NCBI RefSeq assembly: GCF_029960785.1
Contig: NZ_JASBQE010000022.1
Coordinates: forward strand, 1 to 64,000
Direction: 5' to 3'
Source of the DNA: Polyangium sp. 15x6
Lineage (GTDB): Bacteria; Myxococcota_A; Polyangia; Polyangiales; Polyangiaceae
Length of the DNA stretch: 64,000 nucleotides
The position numbers were made by a program, and so were the translations under genes. Positions 1-8,379 of the stretch are shown in pieces. The first letter of the stretch is position 1. Each line of letters opens with the position of its first letter. A model generated the notes under the pieces. That model saw only the letters and a list, made by a program, of their open reading frames with translations, had not been told where the DNA came from and did no database searches.

Positions 1-111
1 GAACCGCGCATCGCGCGGTTCTTCCAACCCGAGTCCAGCGCTTGCGCTGGTCCGGGTCCAGGGGTGGACAACCCCTGGTCGGGGTCCGGGGTGAAACCCC
101 GGCGCTACGCC
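1..111. repeat. Multi-hairpin repeat, copy A (half element, cut by window edge)
   Basis: Four consecutive stem-loops are visible. H1 (1-21) has arms GAACCGCGC/GCGCGGTTC. H2 (35-50) has CCAGCGC/GCGCTGG with a TT loop. H3 (58-78) has CCAGGGGT/ACCCCTGG. H4 (86-102) has CCGGGGT/ACCCCGG with loop GAA. The same ordered set recurs at eight other places in the window. H1 here carries C and G where most copies have T and A at the facing positions, so pairing is preserved. The left half, if present, lies outside the window. It sits just upstream of the transketolase gene. Confidence 0.85.
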
Positions 112-190
112 CTGGTCGAGATAGCGCCCTGCTAGCTGGCTCGCTTTCCTTCGGGACCGATCTCGCCTAGAGACGCGGCCGGAGGATCCG

Positions 191-2191
191 ATGCACATCG
201 ACGAGTCGACAGTAAAGAAGGCCGTCCACACGATCCAGATGCTCGCGGTCGACGCCGTCGAGAAGGCGAATTCGGGCCATCCGGGCGCGCCCATGGGGCT
301 CGCCTCGATCGCGTTCGAGATCTTCACGCGGCACCTGCGGTACGACCCTCGGGACCCGAGCTGGCCTGATCGGGATCGCTTCGTCCTCTCGGCCGGCCAC
401 GCTTCGATGCTCCTCTACGGCCTGCTTCACCTTGCGGGGTATGACCTCTCCCTCGCCGAGCTCGAGCGCTTCCGCCAGCTCGGCTCGCGCACGCCCGGCC
501 ACCCCGAGGTGCACCTGACGCCCGGGGTCGAGGTCACCACCGGACCCCTTGGCCAGGGCATCTCCACCGCCGTCGGCATGGCTGCTGCGCTCAAGATGAT
601 GGAGGCCCGCTTCGGCGCGAAGACCGGCGTCGCCAGTGCGCGCGTCTTCGGCATCGCCTCCGACGGCGACCTCATGGAGGGCGTCTCTGCCGAGGCTTCG
701 AGCCTCGCCGGGCACCTCGGCCTCTCGAACCTCGTCTTCTTCTACGACGACAACCACATCACCATCGACGGCAAGACCGACCTCGCCTTCAGCGAAGACG
801 TGGGCAAGCGGTACGAGGCCTACGGCTGGTTCGTCCAGAAGATCGACGGCCACGACCATGCGCAGATCCGCGCCGCCCTCGACGCCGCTGTCGCCGAGCC
901 TTCGCGCCCCTCGCTCATCGTCGCGCGCACGGTCATCGCGTATGGCTCGCCCGGCAAGGCGGGCAGCTCCAAGGCCCACGGCGAGCCCCTCGGCGCCAAG
1001 GAAGTCGAGGCCACGAAGAAGGCCATCGGCTGGCCCATTGAGCCCACCTTCCTCATCCCGGACGACGTCCGCGCGATCTTCAAGACGCGCGCCGAAGAAG
1101 GCCGCAAGGCGCACGACGCCTGGAAGACCGCTCTGCGCGCCCTCGAGCAGAGCGACCCCGCGGCCGCGTCCCTCTACCAGGGCCTCATCCGCCGCGAGAT
1201 CCCGGAAAACCTCTTCGACGAGCTCGTCAAGGCCGCGCCTCGCAAGGACGCCGCCACGCGCCAGAGCGCCGGCATCGTCGAGCAACGCGCCGCCGCCCTC
1301 GTGCCCTCGCTCGTCGGCGGCTCGGCCGATCTGAACCCCTCCACGAAGACCTACATCGAGGGCTCGCCCGCCATCCAGAAGGGCGACTTCTCCGGCCGCA
1401 ACATCCACTTCGGCGTCCGCGAGCACGCGATGGGCGCCTTCGTCAACGGCCTCGCCCTCGCGGGCGGCTTCATCCCGTTCGGCTCCACCTTCCTGGTCTT
1501 CGCCGACTACATGCGCCCGGCGATCCGCATGGCGGCCCTCTCCGAGCTGCACAGCGTCTTCGTCTTCACGCACGACAGCATCTTCCTCGGCGAGGACGGC
1601 CCCACGCACCAGCCGATCGAGACCCTCTGGTCGCTCCGCCTCATCCCGAACGTCGACGTCGTCCGCCCCGCCGACAGCCTCGAATGCGCAGCCGCCTGGG
1701 CGCACGCGCTCCTTCGCCGCTCGGGCCCCACGGCCCTCGCGCTCACGCGCCAGAAGGTCCCCGAGCTCCCGCGGCCCGAGGGTTTTGATCCGAAGGTCAT
1801 GTTGAGAGGCGGCTACGTGCTCGCCGACTCCGCCACGAACCCGCCGGCCGTCGTGGTCATCGCCACGGGCTCGGAGGTCTCGCTCGCGATGGAGGCGAAG
1901 AAGATCCTCGACGCCGAGGGCGACCGCGTGCGTGTCGTCTCGATGCCCTGCCTCGAGCAGTTCCAGCGGCAGGATCAGGCATACCGCGAGGAGGTCCTGC
2001 CTCCGGGCACGCCGCGCGTGGTCATCGAGGCGGGCTCGACGCTGCCGTGGCGCGCGCTCGCGGGCGACCGTGGCCTCGTCATCGGCCGCGATAACTTCGG
2101 CGCGTCCGCGCCGGACAAGGACCTCGCCAAGGCGTTCGGCTTCACGGCGGACGTCGTCGCCGGGAAGATCCGGGCGATGCGGCGTTCCTGA
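191..2191 (+). CDS. tkt: Transketolase
   Basis: ThDP-dependent transketolase (666 aa; family about 660-670) moving two-carbon ketol units in the non-oxidative pentose phosphate pathway; cytosolic. Visible motifs are NSGHPGAPMG at residues 27-36, TGPLGQG at 117-123, the ThDP/metal motif SDGDLMEG at 157-164 with Asn near 188, and in the pyrimidine domain FLGEDGPTHQP followed by the C-terminal transketolase domain. The ATG is preceded by GGAGG at good spacing (ggccggaggatccg), which fixes the start. No other pentose-phosphate gene is adjacent. The 43-bp tandem repeat begins 27 bp after the stop. Assignment is firm; 1-deoxyxylulose-5-phosphate synthase is unlikely given the domain order and motifs. 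Confidence 0.96.
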   Translation: MHIDESTVKKAVHTIQMLAVDAVEKANSGHPGAPMGLASIAFEIFTRHLRYDPRDPSWPDRDRFVLSAGHASMLLYGLLHLAGYDLSLAELERFRQLGSRTPGHPEVHLTPGVEVTTGPLGQGISTAVGMAAALKMMEARFGAKTGVASARVFGIASDGDLMEGVSAEASSLAGHLGLSNLVFFYDDNHITIDGKTDLAFSEDVGKRYEAYGWFVQKIDGHDHAQIRAALDAAVAEPSRPSLIVARTVIAYGSPGKAGSSKAHGEPLGAKEVEATKKAIGWPIEPTFLIPDDVRAIFKTRAEEGRKAHDAWKTALRALEQSDPAAASLYQGLIRREIPENLFDELVKAAPRKDAATRQSAGIVEQRAAALVPSLVGGSADLNPSTKTYIEGSPAIQKGDFSGRNIHFGVREHAMGAFVNGLALAGGFIPFGSTFLVFADYMRPAIRMAALSELHSVFVFTHDSIFLGEDGPTHQPIETLWSLRLIPNVDVVRPADSLECAAAWAHALLRRSGPTALALTRQKVPELPRPEGFDPKVMLRGGYVLADSATNPPAVVVIATGSEVSLAMEAKKILDAEGDRVRVVSMPCLEQFQRQDQAYREEVLPPGTPRVVIEAGSTLPWRALAGDRGLVIGRDNFGASAPDKDLAKAFGFTADVVAGKIRAMRRS

Positions 2192-2218
2192 CGGTCCCCG
2201 CGCGCCGACACCTCTTCG

Positions 2219-2600
2219 CACCCGCGCCAAAGCCTCTCCGGACGTCCGGACCTGCGCTAGCACCCGCGCCAAGCGTCCCTCCGGACGCCCGGACCTGCGC
2301 TAGCACCTGCGCCAAGCGTCCCTCCGGACGCCCGGACCTGCGCTAGCACCTGCGCCAAGCGTCCCTCCGGACGCCCGGACCCTGGCCCGCACCTGCGCCA
2401 AGCGTCCCTCCGGACGCCCGGACCCTGGCCTGCACCTGCGTCAAGCATCCCTCCGGGCGTCCGGACCCTGGCCTGCACCTGCGTCAAGCATCCCTCCGGG
2501 CGTCCGGACCTGCGCTAGCACCTGCGCCAAGCGTCCCTCCGGACGTCCGGACCCAGGCTTGCACCTGCGCCAAGCGTCTCCCCGGACGTGCCCACCACCC
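2219..2600. repeat. 43-bp tandem repeat array, about 9 units
   Basis: Head-to-tail units start at 2219, 2261, 2304, 2347, 2390, 2433, 2476, 2519 and 2562; the first is 42 bp, the next seven are 43 bp and the last is partial and degenerate. Each contains CACCTGCGCCAAGCGTCC, then a pairing block CTCCGGACG..CCCGGAC, then one of two tails (CTGCGCTAG or CCTGGCCTG). Units 6 and 7 share the variants GTCAAGCAT and GGGCGT, suggesting internal duplication. There are no spacers, so it is not CRISPR. It fills the gap between transketolase and the molybdopterin gene, ending about 70 bp before that gene's start. Confidence 0.95.
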
Positions 2601-2671
2601 TTTGCCGCTTCTCCGCCCTTTTTTGGTAGGATGCCTCCCCATCCGGACGGACCCGGACCAAGGAGCGCACC

Positions 2672-4846
2672 ATGGCGGCCACGGTTCATTTCCGCACGTG
2701 CAACGTCTGCGAGGCCATGTGCGGCATGCGTGTCGCCGTGGAGGACAACCGCGTCGTCGACATCCGCGGCGACCGGGACGACGTCTTCTCGCGGGGCCAC
2801 ATCTGCCCCAAGGGCCCGGCCATGCGGGAGCTCCAGGAGGATCCCGACCGCCTCCGCTTCCCCATGCGCCGCACCGCCTCGGGCTTCGTCCGCGTGAGCT
2901 GGGACGAGGCCCTCAGTGAGGCCGCCGAGCGCCTCGCCGCCCTCCAGCGCGAGCACGGCCCCGATTCCGTCGCCATGTACCTCGGCAATCCCTCGGCGCA
3001 CGGGCACGGCGCGCTCCTCGGCGCGGTCCTCCTCGGAATGGCGCTCGGCACGAAGAACCGCTTCGATTCGAACTCCCAGGACGCGAATCCCCGCATTTAC
3101 GCCGCCCTCCAGATGTTCGGCGCGGCCACGAGCCTGACCATCCCCGACATCGACCACACCGATTATTTCCTCGTCTTCGGCGCGAACCCCGCGGCGTCCG
3201 GCGGCAGCATCATGACCCTCGGCGACGTCCGCGGCAGGCTCTCCGGCGTCCGCGAGCGCGGCGGCAAGTTCATCCTCTTCGACCCGCGCAAGACCGAGAC
3301 CGCCGGCTTCGCCGACGAGCACCATTTCATTCGCCCCGGCTCCGATGCGGCCCTCCTCCTCGGCATGCTCCACGTCGTGTTCGAGGAAAACCTCTACGAC
3401 GCCGGCGCCCTCTCCGACATCGCCGACGGCGTCCCCGAGCTCCGTGCCATTGCCGCGCGCTTCTCGCCGGAGCGCGTCTCCGAGCCGACGGGCGTCCCGG
3501 CGCTCGTCATCCGCCGCATCGCCCGCGAATTCGCCCGGGCGCGGCGCGCCGTCGCGTATGGCCGTATGGGCCTCTCCACGAGCGCGTTCGGCCCGCTGTC
3601 GAGTTACCTCGTCGACGCGCTGAACATCGTCACGGGCCATTTCGATCGCCCCGGCTGCGCGATGTTCCCGACGCCCGCGGCCGACGTCGTGCGGGTCGCG
3701 CGGATGATGGGCCTCGGCGGCCACGGCCGCTTCCGCTCCCGGGTCCGAGGCTTGCCCGAGGTCGGCGGAAACCTTCCCGCCACCACCATGGCCGAGGAAA
3801 TGGAGACGCCTGGGCCCGGGCAGATTCGCGGCTTCGTCGTCATCGCGGGCAATCCCGTGCTCTCGGTCCCGAATGGCGAGCGCATCGGACGAGCCTTCGC
3901 GAACCTCGATTTCATGGTCGCGGTGGACATCTACCTGAACGAGACGACCCGCCACGCGCACCTCGTCCTGCCGCCGCGTTACGCGCTCGAGCGCAGCCAT
4001 TACGATCTGCTCTTCCACACGCTCGCGGTCCGGAACACGGCAAAATGGTCCGCGCCCGTGATCGAGGCCCCGCCGGACACGAAAGACGACGCGGAGATCC
4101 TCGTGGATCTGGTGGGGCGTATCCTTGGAAAACGCCTCACGCCGTCGCCGCTCGGCGCCGCGGCCGAGCGAATGGTCGCGCTGCTGAACAAGCTCGGCGC
4201 CGACGGCCTGCTCGACGTCCTGCTCCGCATGGGGCCGTATGGGGATCGATTCCTCCCGTTCGGGAAGGGGCTCAACCTCGAAAAACTCAAAAAAGCCGAG
4301 CATGGCCTGGATCTCGGCCCGCTCCGGCCGATGTTCCGGGAGCGCGTGCGGACGAAGACCGGGAAGGTGCGTCTCGCGCCGCCCGAGATCCTGGCGGATG
4401 TCCCGCGTCTCGAACGATTCCTCGACGAGGTGGCCGCCGCGGGCCTCGTGCTCATCGGGCGCCGGCACATGCGGAACAACAACTCCTGGATGCACAACGT
4501 CCCGTCGCTCGTGAAGGGTCCGGATCGCTCGATGCTGCTCGTGCACCCGACGGATGCGGAGCGGCTCGGGCTTTCTTCGGGGGCGCGCGTGCGCGTGCGG
4601 AGCCGCGTGGGCGAGGTCGTCGTGGGAATGGCCGTGACGGAGGACGTGATGCCGGGCGTCGTGAGCCTGCCGCACGGGCACGGACATGCTGCGGCGGCCG
4701 ATACCCTGCGCGTTGCGGCGGGCGTGCCGGGCGCGAACGCGAATGCGATCACCGACGATCTCGACGTCGAGCCGCTCACGGGGACGGCCATTCTGAATGG
4801 GGTGCCGGTGACGTTGGAGGTGGCGGAGACGGCGCCTCCATCCTGA
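2672..4846 (+). CDS. Molybdopterin-dependent oxidoreductase (DMSO reductase/formate dehydrogenase-like)
   Basis: Large catalytic subunit type (724 aa) of the Mo-bisMGD oxidoreductase superfamily. The N-terminus carries a complete Fe4S4 site: C10-x2-C13-x3-C17 and C45 in HICPKG, with Lys47 in the usual electron-relay position. Family core motifs follow (a YLGNP region near 107, FGANPAASGG near 170, AGNPVLSVPNGER near 390) and a C-terminal MopB dinucleotide-binding domain (HPTDAERLGL, then HGHGHA). The Mo-ligand residue could not be assigned with confidence. No Tat signal is seen, so it is probably cytoplasmic. No electron-transfer subunit or Mo-cofactor gene lies next to it, so the substrate cannot be inferred. 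SD AAGGAG sits just upstream of the ATG. Confidence 0.88.
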   Translation: MAATVHFRTCNVCEAMCGMRVAVEDNRVVDIRGDRDDVFSRGHICPKGPAMRELQEDPDRLRFPMRRTASGFVRVSWDEALSEAAERLAALQREHGPDSVAMYLGNPSAHGHGALLGAVLLGMALGTKNRFDSNSQDANPRIYAALQMFGAATSLTIPDIDHTDYFLVFGANPAASGGSIMTLGDVRGRLSGVRERGGKFILFDPRKTETAGFADEHHFIRPGSDAALLLGMLHVVFEENLYDAGALSDIADGVPELRAIAARFSPERVSEPTGVPALVIRRIAREFARARRAVAYGRMGLSTSAFGPLSSYLVDALNIVTGHFDRPGCAMFPTPAADVVRVARMMGLGGHGRFRSRVRGLPEVGGNLPATTMAEEMETPGPGQIRGFVVIAGNPVLSVPNGERIGRAFANLDFMVAVDIYLNETTRHAHLVLPPRYALERSHYDLLFHTLAVRNTAKWSAPVIEAPPDTKDDAEILVDLVGRILGKRLTPSPLGAAAERMVALLNKLGADGLLDVLLRMGPYGDRFLPFGKGLNLEKLKKAEHGLDLGPLRPMFRERVRTKTGKVRLAPPEILADVPRLERFLDEVAAAGLVLIGRRHMRNNNSWMHNVPSLVKGPDRSMLLVHPTDAERLGLSSGARVRVRSRVGEVVVGMAVTEDVMPGVVSLPHGHGHAAAADTLRVAAGVPGANANAITDDLDVEPLTGTAILNGVPVTLEVAETAPPS

Positions 4847-4887
4847 TCCCTTGCATCGACCGCATCGCGGCCTTTGCATCAGAGGTC

Positions 4888-5021
4888 CAGGGCTGCGCCC
4901 TGCAAAGGGGGGCGGATAGCTACCAAAAATTTCCCCGCGACGACTGCGCGAAGCGCAGTCGTCGCCCACCGGTCCAGGGCTTCGTTCCACCTCGCCCACC
5001 CCCGTCGTGACACCGACGGGG
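4888..5021. repeat. Degenerate multi-hairpin repeat (copy I)
   Basis: A diverged relative of the hairpin family. At 4888-4902 CAGGGC/GCCCTG pairs around TGC (H2-like). At 4937-4965 a perfect 13-bp stem GCGACGACTGCGC/GCGCAGTCGTCGC encloses GAA (H1-like, same TGCGC core). At 5000-5021 CCCCGTCG/CGACGGGG encloses six bases. The outer H1 sequence is new relative to the other copies yet fully paired. It occupies most of the 212-bp gap between the molybdopterin gene and the next small gene. Confidence 0.6.
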
Positions 5022-5058
5022 TGCACCAATAGGAGGTTGGACGAATTGGGACAATGAC

Positions 5059-5367
5059 ATGGGAACCAACGACGACGTGATCGCAGGGCAATGGAAATTC
5101 CTTTTGGAGCGGGCACACGGTCGCGTTCGCGTGGTCGCTGAACGCGCTGCCAAGGAACCGGAACTGCGCCGGTTCTACCCGTTTCAGAGCCTGAACTTCC
5201 TGCGGTTCAGCCGAAAGGTGTCCTATCCGTTCGACATGTTGCCATATATTGCTGCGGAGGGACTCGATGACGGTCGCTATGAAGCGAGAAGTGCTGACAA
5301 TCGAGTACTCTGTGAGGGGACGCTAGACGACGTGATCGCAGCTGTGCTTCGAGCACTACGCGAGTGA
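5059..5367 (+). CDS. DUF6193-like small protein
   Basis: 102 residues. The pattern (a WKFLLERA helix; ELRRFYPFQS then LRFSRK in the middle; a Y-x-V/A strand; a terminal D-D-V-x-A-A helix) resembles DUF6193, a family best known from actinobacteria and sometimes labelled a natural-product protein. This is recalled similarity, not a search result, and no biochemical function is known to me. The gene has more AT and less biased third positions than its neighbours, and there is no clear Shine-Dalgarno, which may indicate recent acquisition. It lies between a decayed hairpin element and hairpin copy B and is convergent with the downstream methyltransferase. Confidence 0.6.
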   Translation: MGTNDDVIAGQWKFLLERAHGRVRVVAERAAKEPELRRFYPFQSLNFLRFSRKVSYPFDMLPYIAAEGLDDGRYEARSADNRVLCEGTLDDVIAAVLRALRE

Positions 5368-5370
5368 AGG

Positions 5371-5443
5371 CCAGGGGCTATTCACCGTCTGGACGACCAT
5401 CCGCCCCTGGTCGGGTCCGGGGTGAAACCCCGGCGCTACGCCA
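5371..5443. repeat. Multi-hairpin repeat, copy B (partial: H3 and H4)
   Basis: H3 arms CCAGGGGC (5371-5378) and GCCCCTGG (5403-5410) are present with an enlarged loop. They are followed by intact H4, CCGGGGT/ACCCCGG around GAA (5417-5433), and the GGCGCTACGCC terminus. H1 and H2 are missing. It lies between convergent genes, and on the minus strand its terminal GTAG supplies the stop codon of the methyltransferase ending at 5436. Confidence 0.8.
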
Positions 5444-6227
5444 CCGAGCGCAACGGCTTCCGTGCCCACGCGCTGAAGACCATGTCGCCGATGAATGCGC
5501 TGTTCACGCGGTCGAGTTCCTCGGCGAGGCGTGTATCCAGCGTTTCGATGTCGATTTCTGCTTCCGACGCGACTCCGCGCTCGACGATGCGGGGAATCAT
5601 GGCTCGCACGATCCAGGCGGTGAGGTGACGATGGTGCTTGGTTTGGATGATTGCTTCGGCGCGTAGCCCCTCGACTTCGAGCCCGGCGGCTTCGAGCACG
5701 ACGGGTAGCTCGAATCCCATGGCGGTCGTCGCTCCCTCTCGCTCGACGGTTTGCCAGATCCAACGCGTGACCCGCTCGTGAAGTGGGTGTGGTTTCGTCG
5801 ATGCGGGCACCATGGTCGCGTCGACTTCTTGGAATGCGACGAGGCCTCCGGGCTGGAGTGCGTCGACGAGGGGACGAAGGGCGGCGACGCGATCGGGCTG
5901 GTACATCAGGACGCGCCGCCCGATGACTGCGTCGTAGGGCGCGTCGACGATGGGGGGTGCGTGGAGGTCTCCCGGGATGAATTTCACGTTCTTGATCCCG
6001 AGGCCATGCGCGCGCTCGGTGGCGGCCGATGTTGCTCGTTCGTCGCGGTCGAGGCCGATGACGAGGCCGCTTTCGCCCACCAGGCGTGCCGCCATGAGGG
6101 ATACGTCGCCTCGTCCGCAGCCGACGTCGAGGACACGCATGCCCGTGGAGATGCCTGCGTCGCGAAGGAGCCGCTCGGCCGTCTGCGCTACGCGGTCTTG
6201 GACCGCTTTGCTTGCTTCGATTTCCAT
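5436..6227 (-). CDS. SAM-dependent class I methyltransferase
   Basis: 263 aa, Rossmann methyltransferase. Motif I is MRVLDVGCGRGDVS (about residues 29-42), motif II VIGLDRDE, and a QPGGLVAFQE post-I strand is visible. The closest recalled relatives are small-molecule methyltransferases of the UbiE/MenG/Methyltransf_11-25 type; the substrate is unknown. The ATG at 6225-6227 overlaps the stop of the upstream flavoprotein by one base (TGATG), so the two are almost certainly translationally coupled and probably act together. The last codon and the TAG stop lie in hairpin repeat copy B, so the C-terminus may have been trimmed or extended when the repeat arrived. Confidence 0.88.
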   Translation of the reverse strand: MEIEASKAVQDRVAQTAERLLRDAGISTGMRVLDVGCGRGDVSLMAARLVGESGLVIGLDRDERATSAATERAHGLGIKNVKFIPGDLHAPPIVDAPYDAVIGRRVLMYQPDRVAALRPLVDALQPGGLVAFQEVDATMVPASTKPHPLHERVTRWIWQTVEREGATTAMGFELPVVLEAAGLEVEGLRAEAIIQTKHHRHLTAWIVRAMIPRIVERGVASEAEIDIETLDTRLAEELDRVNSAFIGDMVFSAWARKPLRSVA

Positions 6228-7279
6228 CACAAACCACCGCTGGCTGCGAGCTCCGCGGTGAGCTCGTGGTTGAGCATGGCCCCTGCTTGTACGCCGGCCG
6301 CTGCGGCGATGATCGCGCCCTGCATTCGCGTCGCCAGGTCCCCCGCTGCGTAGACCCCGGGAATGGATGTCTCGCGCGTCATCGGGTCGACACGGACGTA
6401 CCCGCCGTCGTCGAGCGACAGGCCGAGTGTGTCGACCAATGCGACTTGGCGCTGCGGCGGATGGGCGAACAGAACCTCGCATGGAATGCTGGCTCCGTCC
6501 GAGAGGGCGACGCCTTCGAGTCGGTCCGCTCGCGCGACGAGACGCACGACCGGCCGCGTCTCGAGCTGAATCCCTGCTGCGCGGAACCGGTCTCGCATGT
6601 CTTCCGGGACGTCGAAAGCGCCGCTCGTGAAGACGACGACGTCTCGCGTCCAGCTTCGGAGCAGGAGAGCGAAATGGAGACCTTCCACCCCGCGTGCCAG
6701 GTAGCCCCATCGCTGCTCTCGCACTTCCCAGCCGTGGCAGTAGGGGCACTGGAAGATCGATCGCCCCCAAAGCTCGCGAAATCCGTCGAGAGGGAGCATC
6801 TCGTCGATCATCCCGGTGCAGAGCAGGATTCGGCGCGCCTCGACGGCGCCGGTCGAAAGCGCGACCTGAAAGGCGCCGCGCGCTCCCGTGATGGCCTGAA
6901 CCCCTGCGTCTCGGACCTCCACGCTCGGGTACGGCGTGAGCTGCCGGCGCCCCACGTTGCGAAACTCGTTCGGGGGCGTGCCGTCGCGCGTGACGAAGTT
7001 GTGGATGTGCTCCGCAGCCGTGTTTCGCCGCGGTCCCGAATCGCAGAGGAGGACGCGCTTGCGCGCCCGACCGAGAGCAAGGGCAGCGGAGAGGCCTGCG
7101 GGGCCGCCTCCCACAATCACGACGTCGTAGGGCATATCGGGTCTCCTCGAGGATCTCGCCCTCGACCCCGAGGCTCCGCGTACCGACGCGCAGCCTGGGA
7201 GGGCGATGGCGCCGAGCACGGTGCTTGCCTTCAGCCACGCGCGTCGTGTGAAACGCGGGCCGTCGGATTCGTTCGCCAT
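6227..7279 (-). CDS. Thioredoxin-reductase-like FAD oxidoreductase with Tat/lipobox leader
   Basis: 350 aa. After an N-terminal leader the FAD fold begins (VVIVGGGPAGLSAALALG, about residues 53-70). A redox CxxC sits in FQCPYCHGWE, an NAD(P)-type second domain follows, and the C-terminal FAD motif is GVYAAGDLAT. The CPYCHG form is typical of the TrxR-like/dithiol oxidase branch rather than housekeeping TrxB. The leader is odd: FTRRAWLKAS resembles a twin-arginine motif and ALPGC a lipobox, predicting Tat export and lipid anchoring, unusual for a nucleotide-dependent flavoenzyme. An internal ATG (MPYDVV, about residue 49) would give a cytosolic form starting exactly at the fold. Coupled to the downstream methyltransferase. 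Confidence 0.85.
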   Translation of the reverse strand: MANESDGPRFTRRAWLKASTVLGAIALPGCASVRGASGSRARSSRRPDMPYDVVIVGGGPAGLSAALALGRARKRVLLCDSGPRRNTAAEHIHNFVTRDGTPPNEFRNVGRRQLTPYPSVEVRDAGVQAITGARGAFQVALSTGAVEARRILLCTGMIDEMLPLDGFRELWGRSIFQCPYCHGWEVREQRWGYLARGVEGLHFALLLRSWTRDVVVFTSGAFDVPEDMRDRFRAAGIQLETRPVVRLVARADRLEGVALSDGASIPCEVLFAHPPQRQVALVDTLGLSLDDGGYVRVDPMTRETSIPGVYAAGDLATRMQGAIIAAAAGVQAGAMLNHELTAELAASGGL

Positions 7280-7371
7280 GGGCTGACCGTAGCTCCGGTC
7301 GAGAGCCGCTGGCAGGGCGTGTTTTTCGATCCGATCGGCGGGATTTTTGGTTCAGGGGACGGGGGGCGCGC

Positions 7372-8229
7372 TCAGGGCGTGTTGCTCCCCTTGCATTGCT
7401 CGCCTTCGAAGAGGGGATCGATCGGGCCGCAGGCCATCAACTCGCATTTCAGCGACTGGCATTCGAGTGGGCTCTGGCAGGTGGAGCCCTCGACCTTTGC
7501 CTCGGTGCAGACCTTCGTGTCTGCGTCGCAATAGGCGTTGAGGCCGCACGAGAGCTGGATGGGGCTCGGCGTGCAGGCCTCGCCGAGCTTCCTCGCCGGC
7601 TTGCACAGACCTTCTTGCGCCAGGAAATCGTAATCGCAGTAGAGGCCCTGATCGCAGAGCTCCTTCGCGTCCGCCTCGACCACGCAGACCGCGTCGAGTG
7701 GCAGGAAGCGCGTCGCCGAGCATTTGTTCGTATCGTCGTTGCACTCGACGATCTCTCGTTTCTCGACCGAGGATGCGCATTGCGCGTCGCGGTCACAGGT
7801 CGAGCCCTCCGTCAGCTTGCCTGCGAAGACCTTCGTGCATGGCTCGAGGTCCTCGGGCGCGTCGTAGTAGTCGGGGATCGTCAGGAAACACTTGTCCGCG
7901 TAGGGCTTCATCGCCACGAGACAGGCGTCGACGCTGTTCCCGTCGAAGGTCATGAGGCCTGCTTGGACGTCGGCCACGTTCTTCTCGCAAACTTCGGTCT
8001 CGTACGTGATGCACGCGGCTTCGTCGTAGCCTTCGCCTTTTTCGCAACACGTCTTGCGCACCCCGCAGAGCTGGGGCGCGATTTGCGCGCAGACGTTCTC
8101 GAGCGTGTACTTCGGCGGAGGCGTCGTGCCGTCGGAGTCGTCGCCGCAGGCGGCGAGGCCGAGGACGAACGTCGCGGCGAGGGTGGGGAGCGTCAAGAGA
8201 AGTCGGGAGAGCGGCTTTGGGAAGAGCAT
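7372..8229 (-). CDS. Cys-rich putative lipoprotein
   Basis: 285 aa from the ATG at 8227-8229. A hydrophobic signal ends in a lipobox (LGLAAC), followed by D-rich residues and a body with about 30 cysteines in paired spacings (CCEKGEGYDEAAC, CDRDAQCASS, CNDDTNKC, CDQGLYCDYD, CGLNAYCDADTKVC, CQSPLECQSLKC). This repeated C-x5-6-C layout is common in secreted myxobacterial lipoproteins of unknown role, where disulfides probably build an EGF/Dickkopf-like array. I chose this start because the signal peptide begins here; the reading frame extends 35 codons further upstream without signal-like sequence. Divergent from the kinase at 8380. No function assigned. Confidence 0.85.
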   Translation of the reverse strand: MLFPKPLSRLLLTLPTLAATFVLGLAACGDDSDGTTPPPKYTLENVCAQIAPQLCGVRKTCCEKGEGYDEAACITYETEVCEKNVADVQAGLMTFDGNSVDACLVAMKPYADKCFLTIPDYYDAPEDLEPCTKVFAGKLTEGSTCDRDAQCASSVEKREIVECNDDTNKCSATRFLPLDAVCVVEADAKELCDQGLYCDYDFLAQEGLCKPARKLGEACTPSPIQLSCGLNAYCDADTKVCTEAKVEGSTCQSPLECQSLKCELMACGPIDPLFEGEQCKGSNTP

Positions 8230-8379
8230 GGAAGCGAGGATCGCATGGGCCCTCGGCGTGGCACAAGCCTCGAGAGGGCCGACGAGGCGCGCGAAGGCGC
8301 TTGGCTCGGAGGCCCTTCGCATGGAAGAATGCACGCCGATGATCGCGACCGTTTGCCTCTATCGCTCGTCCGAGGCCCG

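Noticed and set aside
167-2272. Very long minus-strand ORF opposite transketolase and similar long antisense frames throughout
   Set aside because: Expected shadows of high-GC codon bias: Arg/Ala/Gly/Asp-rich translations with no domain, opposite genes with clear family motifs.
2219-2600. Possible CRISPR array (regular 43-bp periodicity)
   Set aside because: Units are contiguous without unique spacers, and no cas gene is present in the window.
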